A stretch of 64,000 bases of DNA, taken from contig CM056581.1 in the NCBI GenBank assembly GCA_029721435.1, positions 73,890,712 through 73,954,711 on the forward strand, in the 5' to 3' direction. Within the stretch, counting starts at the first letter, position 1, and every line of letters starts with the position of its first letter. A program made the position numbers and the translations under genes. Of this stretch, positions 29,925-41,444 are shown in pieces. Origin of the DNA: Gymnothorax reevesii. Taxonomy: Eukaryota > Chordata > Actinopteri > Anguilliformes > Muraenidae. The notes beneath the pieces were generated by a model. It worked only from the letters and a program-made list of their open reading frames with translations, had not been told where the DNA came from and did not search any database.

Positions 29925-30806
29925 TCACCCATGTCCCGCCTCTTCCACAGCAATGCGTTTTCCATTGATGAAGCCGAATGGGCCTCTGAAGCCTGCAGCT
30001 TTGCCTTCCTTCCTCGCCTGCTGAATTTTTGGCCACATCGCTTGTCTGGATCTCCAGTCTTCCTGCGTCAGGTCTTCCCCGAAGCGGATTCCTTCCTCTT
30101 TGCAAACCATCGAGTTTTTGGTTCGCTTCCAAGTATCGTCTCTCATCGTCCGGCTGGTGAAGAGGATTATTATTTGTCTGTGTTTGTTTTCGGTTTTCCT
30201 GCCAACTCGGTGAACCACGTCCACAGCGTTCTCCATTTTTCCAGCGTGATCAGGTGCAATTTTGCAAAGGAGCTCAACTACGTCCTTTTTGGGATTTTCA
30301 TTATCATTTTCCTTTTTCCCTTTAATGCGGAGACACCACCGTCTTTTATACCTTTCTTGGTTTAGAAGTCGTTCCTTCACGTTTTCGTTTTCTTTTTGCA
30401 ATGATTGAATTCGCTCTTCCAGATTTTTAACTTTCAGTTTGCATTCCTCAAGCTCCTCTGAGTTCAATTGCATAGTTTTGGCAATTGAAGCTAGCATAGC
30501 GCTATGTTGCTGCAACTGATCACCAATTTCTATCATGCGGGCATCGACCCGCTTTCCTAAAGCATCTATTGCGTTTAATATAGTCTCCAATGACATACCT
30601 GGGGCTGAAGGGGACGCACCTTTAGGTTTCTTGTCCATATGGGGCTTTTCAGGGGTATTGGATGGCGTTGTAGCTTCCCGATCCCTTTTGTTGTAGCTAG
30701 CATTTGCTAAGTCCATCGGAGCAGCGTAGCAATGCTCCTCGCTTGTCTCCGTTTGTTTAAGCTGGAGGCTTTTTGCTGGAGGGATTTTTTTGTTACTCTT
30801 CTGCAT
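29925..30806 (-). CDS. LINE B ORF1: L1-type RNA-binding protein, 293 aa
   Basis: Residues 1-70 are basic and Pro/Ser-rich, probably disordered. Residues 75-150 form a coiled coil (LEECKLKVKNLEERIQSLQK). About 155-235 is the RRM-like core starting RRWCLRIKGKK. The last 55 residues are the basic C-terminal domain with AMWPKIQQARKEGKAAGFRG and FGFINGKRI. This is the trimerising RNA chaperone layout of L1 ORF1p. Intact, in front of ORF2 on the same strand. LINE A has the same architecture in pieces. Confidence 0.93.
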   Translation of the reverse strand: MQKSNKKIPPAKSLQLKQTETSEEHCYAAPMDLANASYNKRDREATTPSNTPEKPHMDKKPKGASPSAPGMSLETILNAIDALGKRVDARMIEIGDQLQQHSAMLASIAKTMQLNSEELEECKLKVKNLEERIQSLQKENENVKERLLNQERYKRRWCLRIKGKKENDNENPKKDVVELLCKIAPDHAGKMENAVDVVHRVGRKTENKHRQIIILFTSRTMRDDTWKRTKNSMVCKEEGIRFGEDLTQEDWRSRQAMWPKIQQARKEGKAAGFRGPFGFINGKRIAVEEAGHG

Positions 30807-31052
30807 ATTCTCGGATGGGTTGTTAAGAAAAAAGATTTAAGTGGAGATTAGAACCGTCTACATGCATTTTAATTGGGACCTTTGACGGAGCTTTCGGACA
30901 TACGTCTGTTCACAGCGCCATCCGGGAAGCTTGATTGTCATCGCGGATTGTTTACCGTTTACTTGTTGCTTCCGCTATCCCGTCTGCTGCTGGCGACGCA
31001 TTTGTAAGCTCGGCGCTGATTGGTCCTCAGTCGTCGTCGACTTGCGGTTGCC

Positions 31053-31136
31053 ACCTGGTGGCAATTATTCTGAAATCGTACGAAAGTGTGCAGTGGGTAG
31101 AAGGACTTAACCTACCCACTGCAGATGGAGTGTAGG
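31053..31136 (-). repeat. Right terminal inverted repeat of outer element
   Basis: Inverted partner of 13014-13097, with the same internal palindrome (TGCAGTGGGTAG against CTACCCACTGCA). Just inside lies CCACCTGGTGG, a CTCF-like core that is also palindromic. Confidence 0.85.
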
Positions 31137-31141
31137 CAACT

Positions 31142-33573
31142 CCCGGTCGACTCGTTTCTTCCCATTGCTCGCTTTGGTTAAGTCTCGTTTCTGCGGTTTC
31201 TTGGTTTCGATTGTTGATTGCTTGTTATTTGTCATATCTCCCGTAAGTCTTGGTATTGATTGTTTGTATTACGTTGTTTTATTGCCGGTTGATTGCTTAG
31301 TACTCTGTTCTCCCTTATTCCTATTTTGTACCCAACTGTTTAGTTTCTCCTGTGTTTTCCCTTATCCCAACTAACTCCCTTTCCTTCCCCTTCCATTCCC
31401 TTTAGCTCTTCCCCTTTTGTTACTGTCTTTGTGCAGATTGATTTTCTGGTTACCAAATATTTCTGCTTGTCCCCTGATTCCGATTCTGACTATTCTGCAT
31501 TACCCTGTTTGCCTGGCTATCGATCTGTTTCTGTATTGACCATGAGCTGTGTTAACACTAATAAACGCCCTGCCGATGCTGAACTGCATTTGGAGTCAAA
31601 GCCCGTTCCTTTCACGTTTTGCGTCCAGTGTGCAAGCAGCTTAATACTAGGCTACTATCATTTTCACTTAGGTTTTTAGTGGGGGAAAGGAATACAGCCT
31701 GATTGCTATGATCTCGTATTGAGTTAAGATCACACATTGAAAATAGATTTGTAACGTATCTTGCATTGTTGTCCATCCATGTTAATCCCAAAACTTTAAG
31801 CAGCAACAGGCTGTAATAATAGGAACACGCTATCCATCGTTTGCCAATGAGCAATATCTGACTCGGCTGTGTTATACCCAAACACACCTTCTTTGCCAAC
31901 TTGCGCTGGTAGGAGGGACAGAGGAGTACTTGTGCCAGGCTACGCCGGGCACGAAATTGCAACATAGGCCTGGACACACCCCGATGGCGCGGCGCACCCC
32001 CCATTCGCCGCGCCTGCGCCTGGTCTACGAAATTAGAGCCCATAGAATTTTAATTTCCCGTTATATTGGAGTGAGGGCTGATGAGCTAAAACACAGACAG
32101 GTCTGTTAGATCAGCACATAATATCCAGCGGGCACATTTGTGTTCTTAAAGGCCTACTGTACAATCTAGAGCATTGTGAGTATAAAAAAAGTTAAATAGT
32201 GAAATTACCAAAGACACGCTGTTGTGGGAATTTTAAATTGTATTCCCGTAAGAAATCAGACTGAGGCAAGATGAGAGTAAATAGGATCCTTGACTTCTAT
32301 TTGCAAATAGGGTCTTTGTTATAGGCAAGAACAAAGACAAAGGAATCTCTCCTTTGCTTTGGAAATATAAAAGCACAAAATCAGAATCTCCTCCTCTTGG
32401 GGCTGAAAAATATCATTTTGGTTCCAGCTGTTCCTAGGCCAGGAATAGGCATCCTACGTATGACTGACCCTGACAGCCATATCTGCAGTACAGAGGAGTC
32501 TTTCTCTCCCCCAATCACCTGTTGCTTATCTTGTGGTTCTGCTGGAACTGTCTCCTGGGAACACTCAAAACTCAAAATGCACTCCTTGGTCCGGCTGGAC
32601 CTCAAGGTTTCAGATAGAATGAAAACACAGTTAATCGTGTTTCTACTTGCATAAAAGCTAGATTATATAAGTTTAGCGATCGTGCCTGACCTAGGCTGCT
32701 CAAAGGATAAGCAATTAATAACACAATATTCAATAATAAGGAATTTATAATTGAATTCCACCAACACACACAGCTACTACCTTTATGTCAAAGTCAATAT
32801 AGTAACGCTTGTCTAAGATCACTTGCTTTGCAGATTAAAAATTTTAACAGGTTTTTATCTCTGGACCGCGACTCCGAACATTGATTTCAACATATTGTGA
32901 AAAATCTGAAATATGCTATACAATTGTACATAGTCTGCTTAGGGACTGGTAATTGTAAATACTAATTTTGCTATTGTATTTGAATAATAAAATGACTACG
33001 CAGTTAGAATGCTGAGTCCTCAACTTGCTATACAGTTCCAGAACGTAGCACGTTATTTGACTGTTGTGGGAATGCAATTATGCAGTTATGTCAAGCGGCC
33101 TGCCCCTTGGCCAAAGTTTGTGAAAGGTTTAAACTGAAAAACTGTGTCTTAAATTGAAAACTGTTCAAGACAAAATATTAATGTTTTACAATATCAACAT
33201 TATTCTGAATTTGATTCTGCATTGGATGCCTGTAACTTGTTTCAAAAAAGTTGGCACAGGCACAGGGGCTATATAAAAGTCGGAACGTTTTAGAATGCTG
33301 AAAAAAAAATAGGTGTGTAGACATTGAACATGAGCATCCACAGAAGGCCAATTTGTTTACAAGCTGCAAATGGTGGAGGATTGCCAGTTTGCAAAAAAAA
33401 AAAAAAAACAACTCTGTGATTGAATAGTCCAGCATTTTAAAAACAACCTAACAACACCCTCTATGGTGCATAATATTATAAAAACAGTTTTGGGAATCTG
33501 GTGAAATATTGGTCAAAAGAATAAAGCTGAAAATTCCCTTTATCTGCAGTTGAATAGTCAAAAAATTACATTC
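31142..33573. other. No gene recognised; C/T-rich and AT-rich spacer
   Basis: 31150-31680 is T/C-rich on the plus strand and holds AATAAA at 31560, a texture common at the 3' ends or LTRs of fish retroelements, but without a second copy I cannot define one. 31900-32040 is GC-rich (GGCGCGGCGCACC). TGTTGTGGGAAT occurs at about 32219 and again at 33062, perhaps the remains of an old repeat pair. No domain-bearing frame. Confidence 0.55.
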
Positions 33574-36093
33574 ATAAAGGGGACCTAATTTGCTATTTTT
33601 CCAAGTTTATATTTAGTCTTTGACTCCCCTAGAGTACTCCTGATCCGTCAAAGTAAAAAAAAAAAAGGTACTTATTTCGCTCATACTGCCACCCTCAAAA
33701 AACCTCATTTGTAGTTTATTGTAGTCTCTGCCTGAAACGCCTCATTGGGGTGGCTCTTCCGCTATGGCCCCCACTCCCTGTGTGCCCACTTTCTTCTGAC
33801 TGACCAGCTCTGTAGAGGGCGGGAAGAGGGAGTTGGGCTGGCAGAGGCTGCAGAACGTAGTCTGCTTCCCCAGAATGAAACGAGAGACATGGCTGCCATC
33901 TGATAGCGAAGCGGCGGGAAAATACCACAATCTAACGTTATACTTGAATATAGATCTAATGAAATGAACTTGTTCTCATAAACGCAGCGGTGAAAGTGGA
34001 GGGAGGAGTGCGGAAATCTGGCAGCGGAAGCTCAACTTCGCTATGAGCTACAGTTTGCTACCGGTGAGTACAGCAGTTCTTCTAGCTAGGATGCAGGGAA
34101 AGCTAGAATCCACAACATACAGACACATTTGTAGAACGAGTCAACATACCCTAGTGTAGACCAGAGACCATAGAAATCCGGTGGGTCTGAGTGTAGAGGG
34201 AAACATGGACAGTGAGGAGCAGCTAAAAGTGGACCAACAGCTTTTGGAATGCTTCGGTGTGTATTAGGACCTGCTGGTTTGTGTGCATAACTGGTGTGTT
34301 GTTAGCAAGGAGAGAAGAACAGCTTCTGTGCTGATATATAACGGAGGGGCGAAAGCTCCAAGCTAAACGGCCTTTCCGGAAATTGCCCGTGGTAATGATT
34401 TACCTATTGCTTCGGAATGACCTGCTTTTCCTTGCGGAAAATGGGCGAGTTATGGAGAGTGTGCGAGAGCTAGATAGAGCTCCAGTTATGAAATGAGCAT
34501 TATACAGGTTTTACAGACCGTAAGTTCCGTCTGCGTGAAACGTTGCTTATGTGGAGCTAGAGAATCGATCACCTCTACAGGAAAGAATTTAATATTCAAT
34601 CAGTGGCAATAAATCGTTTGTTATGCAAGTTATAGCCTGTGTGCTTCCCTATTGCTTTCACCGGTAGCATCAAAGAGCTTGCCCAGACATTGCAGATGTA
34701 TCAGGCTTACCCTGGTCATGGATAAGTAAAGCAATCGTTTCCCAAGCACTCAAAAACGCACCCAAGCTTTGCAAAATCTTCGGCTGGTCTAACTGCACCT
34801 CTCCAGTTAGCTTCAACTGTAGAGGCTACAATCAGGCAACGATATGATGAAACTGTCACATTGATGCTTACCGAAGTAACGCAAGCATACCGATCAGAAT
34901 TACTGCGTATAAGTTAATCAAGAGCATTTTTAATTAGCACAACACATAAACTAACATGCAGTAGCTGGTAACCGAGTGGTCATAACCTCAGAGACAAACC
35001 CTTGCAATACAGGTTTTACAGACAGCAAGTTCTGTTACTGTGATCAGTTGTACCAAGCATCCAAATTACAAACAAGTATTAAAAGTTAGCTTCAAATGAG
35101 GTTTATGTTCATGCACCTTCTATAGAATTTTCCCTGATATCACTCTTGCATATTTAGGACACAATCATTAGCAACAGTTACTCGGCTACGTTAGCTGCTT
35201 TGCTACAGCCACAATCAACTGGCTATCACATTAGGTTGGCTTATGCAGTAAAAGCAACTGGCAGCCTCTGTGTCTGTGAGTCTCGGACAGTCGGGACCGA
35301 TACAGGCTTTATCTTCAGATATTTTACAAAGCCTGCGTTTGAGGCCAGTTGTTAGTGCTAACTATCGCTTGCGGTCCTGCTAGCCACCTGTAACACGTTA
35401 GCTTCTCTTACATTATTTGCTGTTACATGGTAACTTACAGCTTGTGGCTCCGAGCGCTTGATCAATGCAACTGCTTCAGGTTTGAGAAGCAGCTGAAATG
35501 CTTATGCTGTGTCAAATTATCCTTCATTGACAAAGCTGTCTCTGGTGAAATGCTGAGCACAAGCAGCTAACGTTCCCTTTGGCTGTGAGTGTTTGCTGCC
35601 AGCAAACAAAAAACCTACCCACTGATTTCTGGTGGCATCGTCTTTTTGGAATATATTTGTTTTTCTTTGCGTCCAAAAGTAAACGGACAAGTAGCTTTGG
35701 GAGAGATACTAAGAAAATTGCACCTCAAATGATCTGCGGTTCTTCTTTTGTATTTCCAAAAGTGTCAACACTACCAAGGCATAGTATGATCTGCCGTTGT
35801 TAGTGCCTACTAGAATAGTTTCTGGTGTGGGCAGGTCCAGCGCAGTGTTTGACTCTGGCTAGGTTTTTTCTAATTGGACGGCACAATCTGACGTCAGGTT
35901 TTACCCAGATCTCGTGGAGATCTCGGAGGAGCTGTTCAGAGAGGAAATCACGCTCACAAAATCACGTTCTTGGATTACGGCAAAGTTCCTGTATCTTATG
36001 TGTAGAAACTTCAGAGGTTGAGCATGGATAACCAATATTATAACATTACTAATATGTATTAAAAAAAGGATCAGCATGTTAGGTCCCCTTTAA
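33574..36093. mobile_element. TTAA-type inverted-repeat element, degenerate
   Basis: The left end AGGGGACCTAATTTGCT (33578 on) is matched, inverted, at the right end by AGCATGTTAGGTCCCCT (ending 36089). Right flank TTAA (36090-36093); left flank ATAA (33574-33577), one base off. Span about 2.5 kb. The AAAGGGGACCTA terminus with TTAA flanks is a common form among teleost DNA transposons (piggyBac or Kolobok type). A phrase like TACAGGTTTTACAGAC recurs inside at about 34504 and 35008. No transposase frame is visible; only two short exon-like frames with splice-donor-like ends. Confidence 0.55.
34205..34267 (+). other. Possible short first coding exon inside the TTAA-type element
   Basis: ATG at 34205 gives MDSEEQLKVDQQLLECF, then runs into GGTGTGTATT, a weak donor-like sequence, and stops at TAG 34265. 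Upstream, ATGAGCTACAGTTTGCTACC is followed by GGTGAGTAC near 34060, a good donor. They could be 5' exons of a transposase or a host gene, or chance. I recognise no protein. Confidence 0.2.
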
Positions 36094-36899
36094 CTTTAAC
36101 TGAAAATAACATGATGTTAAGGAAAGAAGTAAGGAGAATTCATAAGGATTCAGGAAAAAACAGTTTTGGTGCAAATAGAATGTAGTGGCACTTAGATTGG
36201 ACGGTACCATTATGTGTTCCTTGTCCGTCATGTATGTGTTTGTGAACCACCTTCTGTTTTTTCATAAAAGATGGTCAGTCCAGTGTACCCTAAAGGGGAT
36301 GGGTAAGAAAACATTTTTGCATCTCTCCTCAGCATTTTGAGAATTCACACTGCACTTTTCATGGATGCCACATAAATACATACGGGCCATTTCCAAGGAG
36401 TTGGGAGCTTTCCAAAGCAAAAAAGACTATTCACAGCTTTAGTGTTTTCTTGGTCATTGTTAATAATGATATTTGCCTGGTTAATGGAAAAACCCTCATG
36501 GTCGTTACCATTGTAAGGTTCAAAGCCAGCGTCTCTCTTGGTGTGGGGGTATGTGTTAGTGTCCATGGCATGAGCGTCTGTGTTGGTATCATTGACATTG
36601 ACGGAAATGCATTTTGGAAAAAGATGCGCTGTCTTCCAGGTGACAGCTTTTCATGGACGCCCATACTCATTTCAAAAATACAATGGCAAGCCACATTCTG
36701 CACTTTACATTACCATGGCATCCTTGGCTGCCAGACTGGCCTAACTGCTGTCCAGACTTGTCTCTCATTGAAAATATGCAATGCTTTAAGAAGCGCAAAT
36801 AGAAAAATACCCGCAAGTGGCAATTCCGGAGTTCAAGCCAAGAATGACCATTAGTAGTTGAAAGCTTCAACAGCTTAATTAACTAGTGTTGCCACTAAA
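36094..36899. other. No gene recognised
   Basis: Mixed-composition single-copy sequence. The 134-codon frame at 36450-36854 has no domain and no supporting splice or promoter context. Confidence 0.5.
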
Positions 36900-38055
36900 C
36901 ATGGCCATGTCCCCTGACAGATGATGGAAATCGACTGGGGTTGGCGTAGCACAAAAATAAACATTGAACCCAAAGATGAATAAAATCGGTCAAAGTGTGC
37001 TCGAGATTTCGCGTTCACAATAAATGGGACGTAACGGACAGACGGCCAGAAGGATGGACTGATGGAGCTGAATACTATGTCCCCCAGACCTAATACAATT
37101 TGACCCCAAAGATGAATGGAATCGGTCAAACTGTTCTTGAGATATCGCGTTCACAACAAACGGGATGGGATGGATGGACGGCCGGATAGACAGATGGAGC
37201 TGAATATTATATCCCCACCCCTAATACACCTTGATACCAAAGATGAATGGAATCGGTCAAACCTTTCTTGAGATATCATGTTGACAAGGTATTTGCAAGT
37301 GGTCAAATGGTCATTATGACCTTGAGAATAATGGGAAGGTCACGTAAATCAAGTGGGCTGTGAGCACTCCTCTAATACACCATGACACCAAAAATTAATG
37401 GAATCAGTCAAACCGTTCTTGAGATATCGCGTTCACAACAAACAGGACATGACAGACAGATGTACTGACGGACGGAGCTGAATACTATGCCCACCGCCCG
37501 TAATACACCTTGACACCAAAGACGAATGGAGTCGGTCAAACCATTCTTGAGATACCACGTTCACAACAAGCGGGACGGGACGGACGGACGGATGGCCGGG
37601 CAGGGCAGAATACTCTGTCCGCTGCCTGTAATACACCTTGACATCAAAGACGAATGGAATTGGTCAAACTGTTCTTGAGATATCACGTTCAGCACTAATG
37701 GGACGGATGGCCGGGCGGACGGACGGATGGAACTGAATACTATGTCCCCCGCCCCTAATACACTTTGACACCAAAGATGAATGGAATCGGTTGAACCGTT
37801 CTTGAGATATCATGTTGACAAGGAATTTGTGAGTGGTCAAATGATTGTAATGACCTTGAGTATAATGCCAAGGTCCCGGAATTCAACTGGGATTGGTGTA
37901 TCACACCAATATACCTTAACACCAAAGATGAATGGAATCGGTCAAAACGTTCTTGAGGTATTGTGTTCAGAACAAACGGGACATAACGGCCGGCCGGACG
38001 GAGCTGAATACGATGTCGTCCCGTTCTGCTCGCTATCGTGGCGGCGGGGGACAAA
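36900..38055 (+). repeat. Tandem array, about eight units of 126-151 bp
   Basis: Each unit carries AAAGATGAATGGAATCGGTC, then a GTTCTTGAGATATCGCGTTC-like phrase, a GGACGGACGG run and TGAATACTATGTCCCC. The ATCGGTC word recurs at about 36985, 37121, 37252, 37402, 37531, 37659, 37785 and 37936. Two units (near 37290 and 37845) have an added TGACCTTGAG segment. Units are diverged, so the array is old or evolves without much homogenisation. Confidence 0.88.
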
Positions 38056-38740
38056 AACCACTTTAAGAGATTGTACAGATATTTATGTGGACCTATTTTG
38101 CCTGTGTAATGATTGGACCAACAACTTATGATGTATAGTCTGATTTGTGTAATGTTAGGCTATTTTGTGCAATTATGGTGCCCCCTACTGGTCGATTTGA
38201 TTGAAACTTTCAGGCTATGTTTCAGGTTCTTATGTGGACTTATCCTGTGCGTTTTGTAATGATTGGGAAAATCTATTTATGATTCATGGTTTGATTTGTG
38301 TTATACCACGTTACTTTGTTTTGCATTTATAGCGCCCCCCTGTCGGACAATTTGAATGAAATTTTCAGGGTTTTTTTTCTAGTACTTATTTGAATATATC
38401 CTGTGAATTTTATGGCTATAGGGCAAACACTTGCTGATTTATAGTCTGATTTGTGTTATACCATGCTGCTTTGTTTTGCATTTATAGCGCCCCCTCTCAA
38501 TCAATTTGAATGAAATTTTCAGGGTATGTTTCAGGTACTTATGAATATATTCTGTGAGTTTTATGGCTATTGGACAAACAATTGCTGATTTATACTCTGA
38601 TTTGTGTCATGCTATGCCCATTTTTTGCATTAACAGCACCCCCTATGGGCCGATTTGCATGAAACTGTCAAGATATGTTCTTGGTACTTATATGGACATA
38701 TTCTGTAAGGTTGTTTGTCTTTTTTGTTCATGTTTATTAC
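38056..38740 (+). repeat. Tandem array, about four units of 150-158 bp
   Basis: The unit contains TTATGATTCATGGTTTGATT-like, ATAGCGCCCCC, TTTGAATGAAATTTTCAGGG and TTTTATGGCTAT phrases. The TGATTTGTGT word recurs at about 38140, 38290, 38449 and 38600. It abuts the previous array. The AGCGCCCCC box is the complement of the GGGGGCGCT box of the 50.6-64 kb array, so the two may be distant relatives. Confidence 0.85.
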
Positions 38741-40817
38741 ACTAATTTTCGGCATTGAAGGTGGTACTGAGGCCTGAAGATAATTTCATGCAGAAATTGC
38801 TTACAGCCGGAGCTGTTCAGTAATACACTGGAGACATGGATAAATGCACAGGGAAGTCATAACTCATTTTAAATGTGCAGTTTGAGTGATCGGTTGGCTA
38901 TCCTGTCTTTTAATAATTCTGATTAGCTGTTGGGTGGTTTGGGGAGGTAATCAGATGAGAATGGGTGAGGAGAAGAGCACATAGCAAGGGGGAGGGGTAA
39001 TGGTTATATTTATGATTAGATTGTTTCAGTAAGAGAGGAAAGTAGACTAAATGTGGCACTCATCCCCATATAAAATCAGCTACAGCATGGAAGCATTCAC
39101 TTAACGGAAGTTGGCCAGGTGCAGTATACTATGGGCAAACTTATTTATGGGTGGTGTAGGTGTAGGCAGTCCGACTGATGGAAATGTTTGAATTTTGGTT
39201 TTGATCTGAGTGCCCTGAAACTGATTTGTCCAACTCGCTGTTTACGCATCACCCAGGTGGAGTAATTGACTTCAGACTCAGAGCTCTACTGGCCACATCT
39301 TATAGCTGAATGATGCTTAGTTATAATATCATTACTTGGGCCACTCTAGGGAGTGTGTAATGTGTTTAACACACTCAAGGATAGTGTGTATCCTTTGAAA
39401 AAGGATTCTCAATTTTAATACATTCATGATTATGATGTGGCTCACATACTCTTATCTCAATAGCCCTATCTACTGGTGAGGCTCTGCTACAGCTCTTGTG
39501 GATATGTATAACTTGGATAATTCCAATTATTTTTGTTTGAAAATCAAATCAGATTAATTGGCTGGCATGAATTTGTAATGAAAACTCGTGATTTATGCGA
39601 GGATTTACCTCGCGCTGTCAGACGTACTTCCACAAATGAATGATTAACGTTCCTCGCCACTAGATGGCACTAATGATCTGTAGGTTTTCACAATCGGCAT
39701 GGGTCTTGAGAAGAGGGCCCTTGCATGCTTATCAACTACTCAATGTGCAGTTCCTGTACCAGTAGTCATCCCAGTTTTTTGTCTAATGTAGTCTGACATT
39801 TATATTAATGGCATTGTAAATGCTTGATATTTTTAACTGGCTGCCTTTTGACGTATGTGTTCGGTTTCGTATGCCAACTGTGCTTTAATTTTATTTCTGT
39901 ATTTTAATCAAAGAAACCCCTATTAAAGTAATTGTTCATAATCAGATGTGCTCTGTTGGGGCTCTTTGGGTATCATGGGGCACCTGGGCTGGAGCAGGGA
40001 GAGATCTAAAGCATGCAGGACAAGGTTTGGGAAACACCGCTCAAGTATAATCATGAAAGTAAAACAAAATACAATGAAATACTAAATGCTGCCAGTGTAT
40101 TATCTCAATTGAGCCATATTTCCCCACTCTATGAAGCTTAAACCTTGAATTATATAGCATTAAAAAGGGTAACTCATAAATAGCCATATTTGGCCTCTGA
40201 GCAAAGGGGATAATTTAATCCAACTAACAGCATTTTCACATTACATTTGGACATTACATATTCCATGATATTACATCTAAATTCTGTCTTACTTTACACA
40301 TGGGTATACACATCAAAGTTGCAAAAATCTGGCAAAATATTTAGGTCAAGTGATGGAGTGGCTGACCATGTTGAGGGCTTTGGTTGTTGTTGTTGTTGTT
40401 CAGCATAGAGATGACTTAGACTATCTTTTGACTGAAGTGTGAACTAAACCTTTATTAGTCTAAAAATAAAGGAAATGGGTCAATAATGTCCTGTCATAGC
40501 ATAAGCTTTGTACTTTGGTCACACATGTAATGTCAATGGTCACACATGTAGCACCGCGTTACGTGTGTGACAGGTACATTTATGGCTATAAAACAGATTC
40601 TATTTGTGGGACTGAGGAACTTATGCCCTCCAAGCATGGAAGGTATGGTATTATTTATATTCTTAGGTTTTTCATATTTTCGCTTGGATTTTTATGAAAA
40701 CTTTTGTTGCCATGGGTTACATGTGTGATGTCATTCACCACCATATTTTTTGACCCAGTCTGCCGGGACTTTTTTGCTGTGGAAGTTGAAAAATAACGAC
40801 CTCAACAATAGATTATT
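38741..40817. other. No gene recognised
   Basis: Single-copy AT-rich sequence. A GTT microsatellite lies at about 40383-40400. CACACATGTA repeats twice near 40523-40551. CGCCACTAGATGGCACTA near 39654 is another CTCF-like core, similar to the one in the Gmr1 LTRs. Confidence 0.5.
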
Positions 40818-41444
40818 TGGTTGCACGTCATGAGGTGGGCACTCAAAAAGGGTGGACCTGTGACACTCTGCCAAGAAAGTGCTTATTCAAAATGTATTTT
40901 CTCTAAGACTCATAGATCTTTTATTGTAATTTTGGTATCAAATTGTAGATGTTGAAGTTCTCTTTCTTTAGCCACCAACTTTGTTTCATTTGGTGGGATA
41001 CTTTTGGTTCTGTGACCTTTTTAGAAAAGCAATAATGGGGTGGATCGGAGCGGTGGTGGAGCGGTGGCGGCGGAGAAGCAGCTGGATTATGGTTATAATG
41101 TTCTATTACTCCAGGGTTTGGCAGTGTATCCTTTATGAACTGAATGTTATCTTCAAAATAAAATAAACCTGGGTGAATTTGAATGATTTTTAACCAAATA
41201 ACACTAGTTTATGTGAAAAGGGCCCATTCTGAGAAAAACTGACTTTTAATGATGGCTTTCAATGCATTTATCTGTTAATTAAATACATGTTACTCTCGAT
41301 GACATTAGAACGGAATGAGATAATAAATTTCTGTTTGCTGTTTTTGATTGGGCTCAAGGTATGTAATATGCAGTAGGAGTATTAAAAAAAAGGACCATTT
41401 TGACCCTGTCACACTTTTGTGGCCCACCTCATGACATGCGACCA
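40818..41444. repeat. Inverted repeat arms of 23 bp about 580 bp apart
   Basis: TGGTTGCACGTCATGAGGTG (40818 on) and, inverted, CACCTCATGACATGCGACCA (to 41444) match at 21 of 23 positions. Flanks outside do not match and no duplication is clear. Possibly a short element or part of a paralogous repeat. Confidence 0.45.

Larger units (their letters stand above)
25828..30953 (-). mobile_element. Full-length L1/Tx1-like non-LTR retrotransposon, LINE B
   Basis: Minus-strand LINE 25844-30937 (5.1 kb), flanked by the 16-bp duplication TCATCGCGGATTGTTT (25828-25843 and 30938-30953). The poly(A) tail is the T-run ending at 25858. The 5' UTR is about 130 bp (30807-30937), ORF1 30806-29925, spacer 107 bp, ORF2 29817-26086, 3' UTR about 230 bp. 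Both ORFs are uninterrupted, so this is a young copy and a candidate for an active source element. Target-primed insertion at the A-rich strand of the site explains the TSD. Confidence 0.95.
13009..31141. mobile_element. Outer TIR transposon, 767 bp expanded to 18.1 kb by nested insertions
   Basis: The ends at 13014 and 31136 are inverted copies of an 84-bp sequence starting CCTACACTCCATCTGCAG, flanked by the same 5 bases, CAACT (13009-13013 and 31137-31141). Flanking sequence outside does not match, so these are true ends. Removing LINE A, the P-like element, LINE B and their duplicated targets leaves about 767 bp, with no coding capacity seen. A 5-bp duplication with long inverted repeats does not point to one superfamily that I can name with confidence. 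The alternative, two unrelated copies of one MITE facing each other, would not explain the shared CAACT. Confidence 0.75.

Noticed and set aside
29931..30365. 144-codon plus-strand frame
   Set aside because: It is the antisense shadow of LINE B ORF1.
31560..31565. Host polyadenylation signal AATAAA
   Set aside because: No coding exon upstream; the C/T-rich context suggests a retroelement 3' end at most.
36450..36854. 134-codon frame as host gene
   Set aside because: No domain, no splice or promoter context, and an overlapping frame of similar quality on the other strand.
36900..38740. CRISPR-like regular repeats
   Set aside because: Units are head-to-tail with no unique spacers, and every neighbour is a vertebrate-type element.
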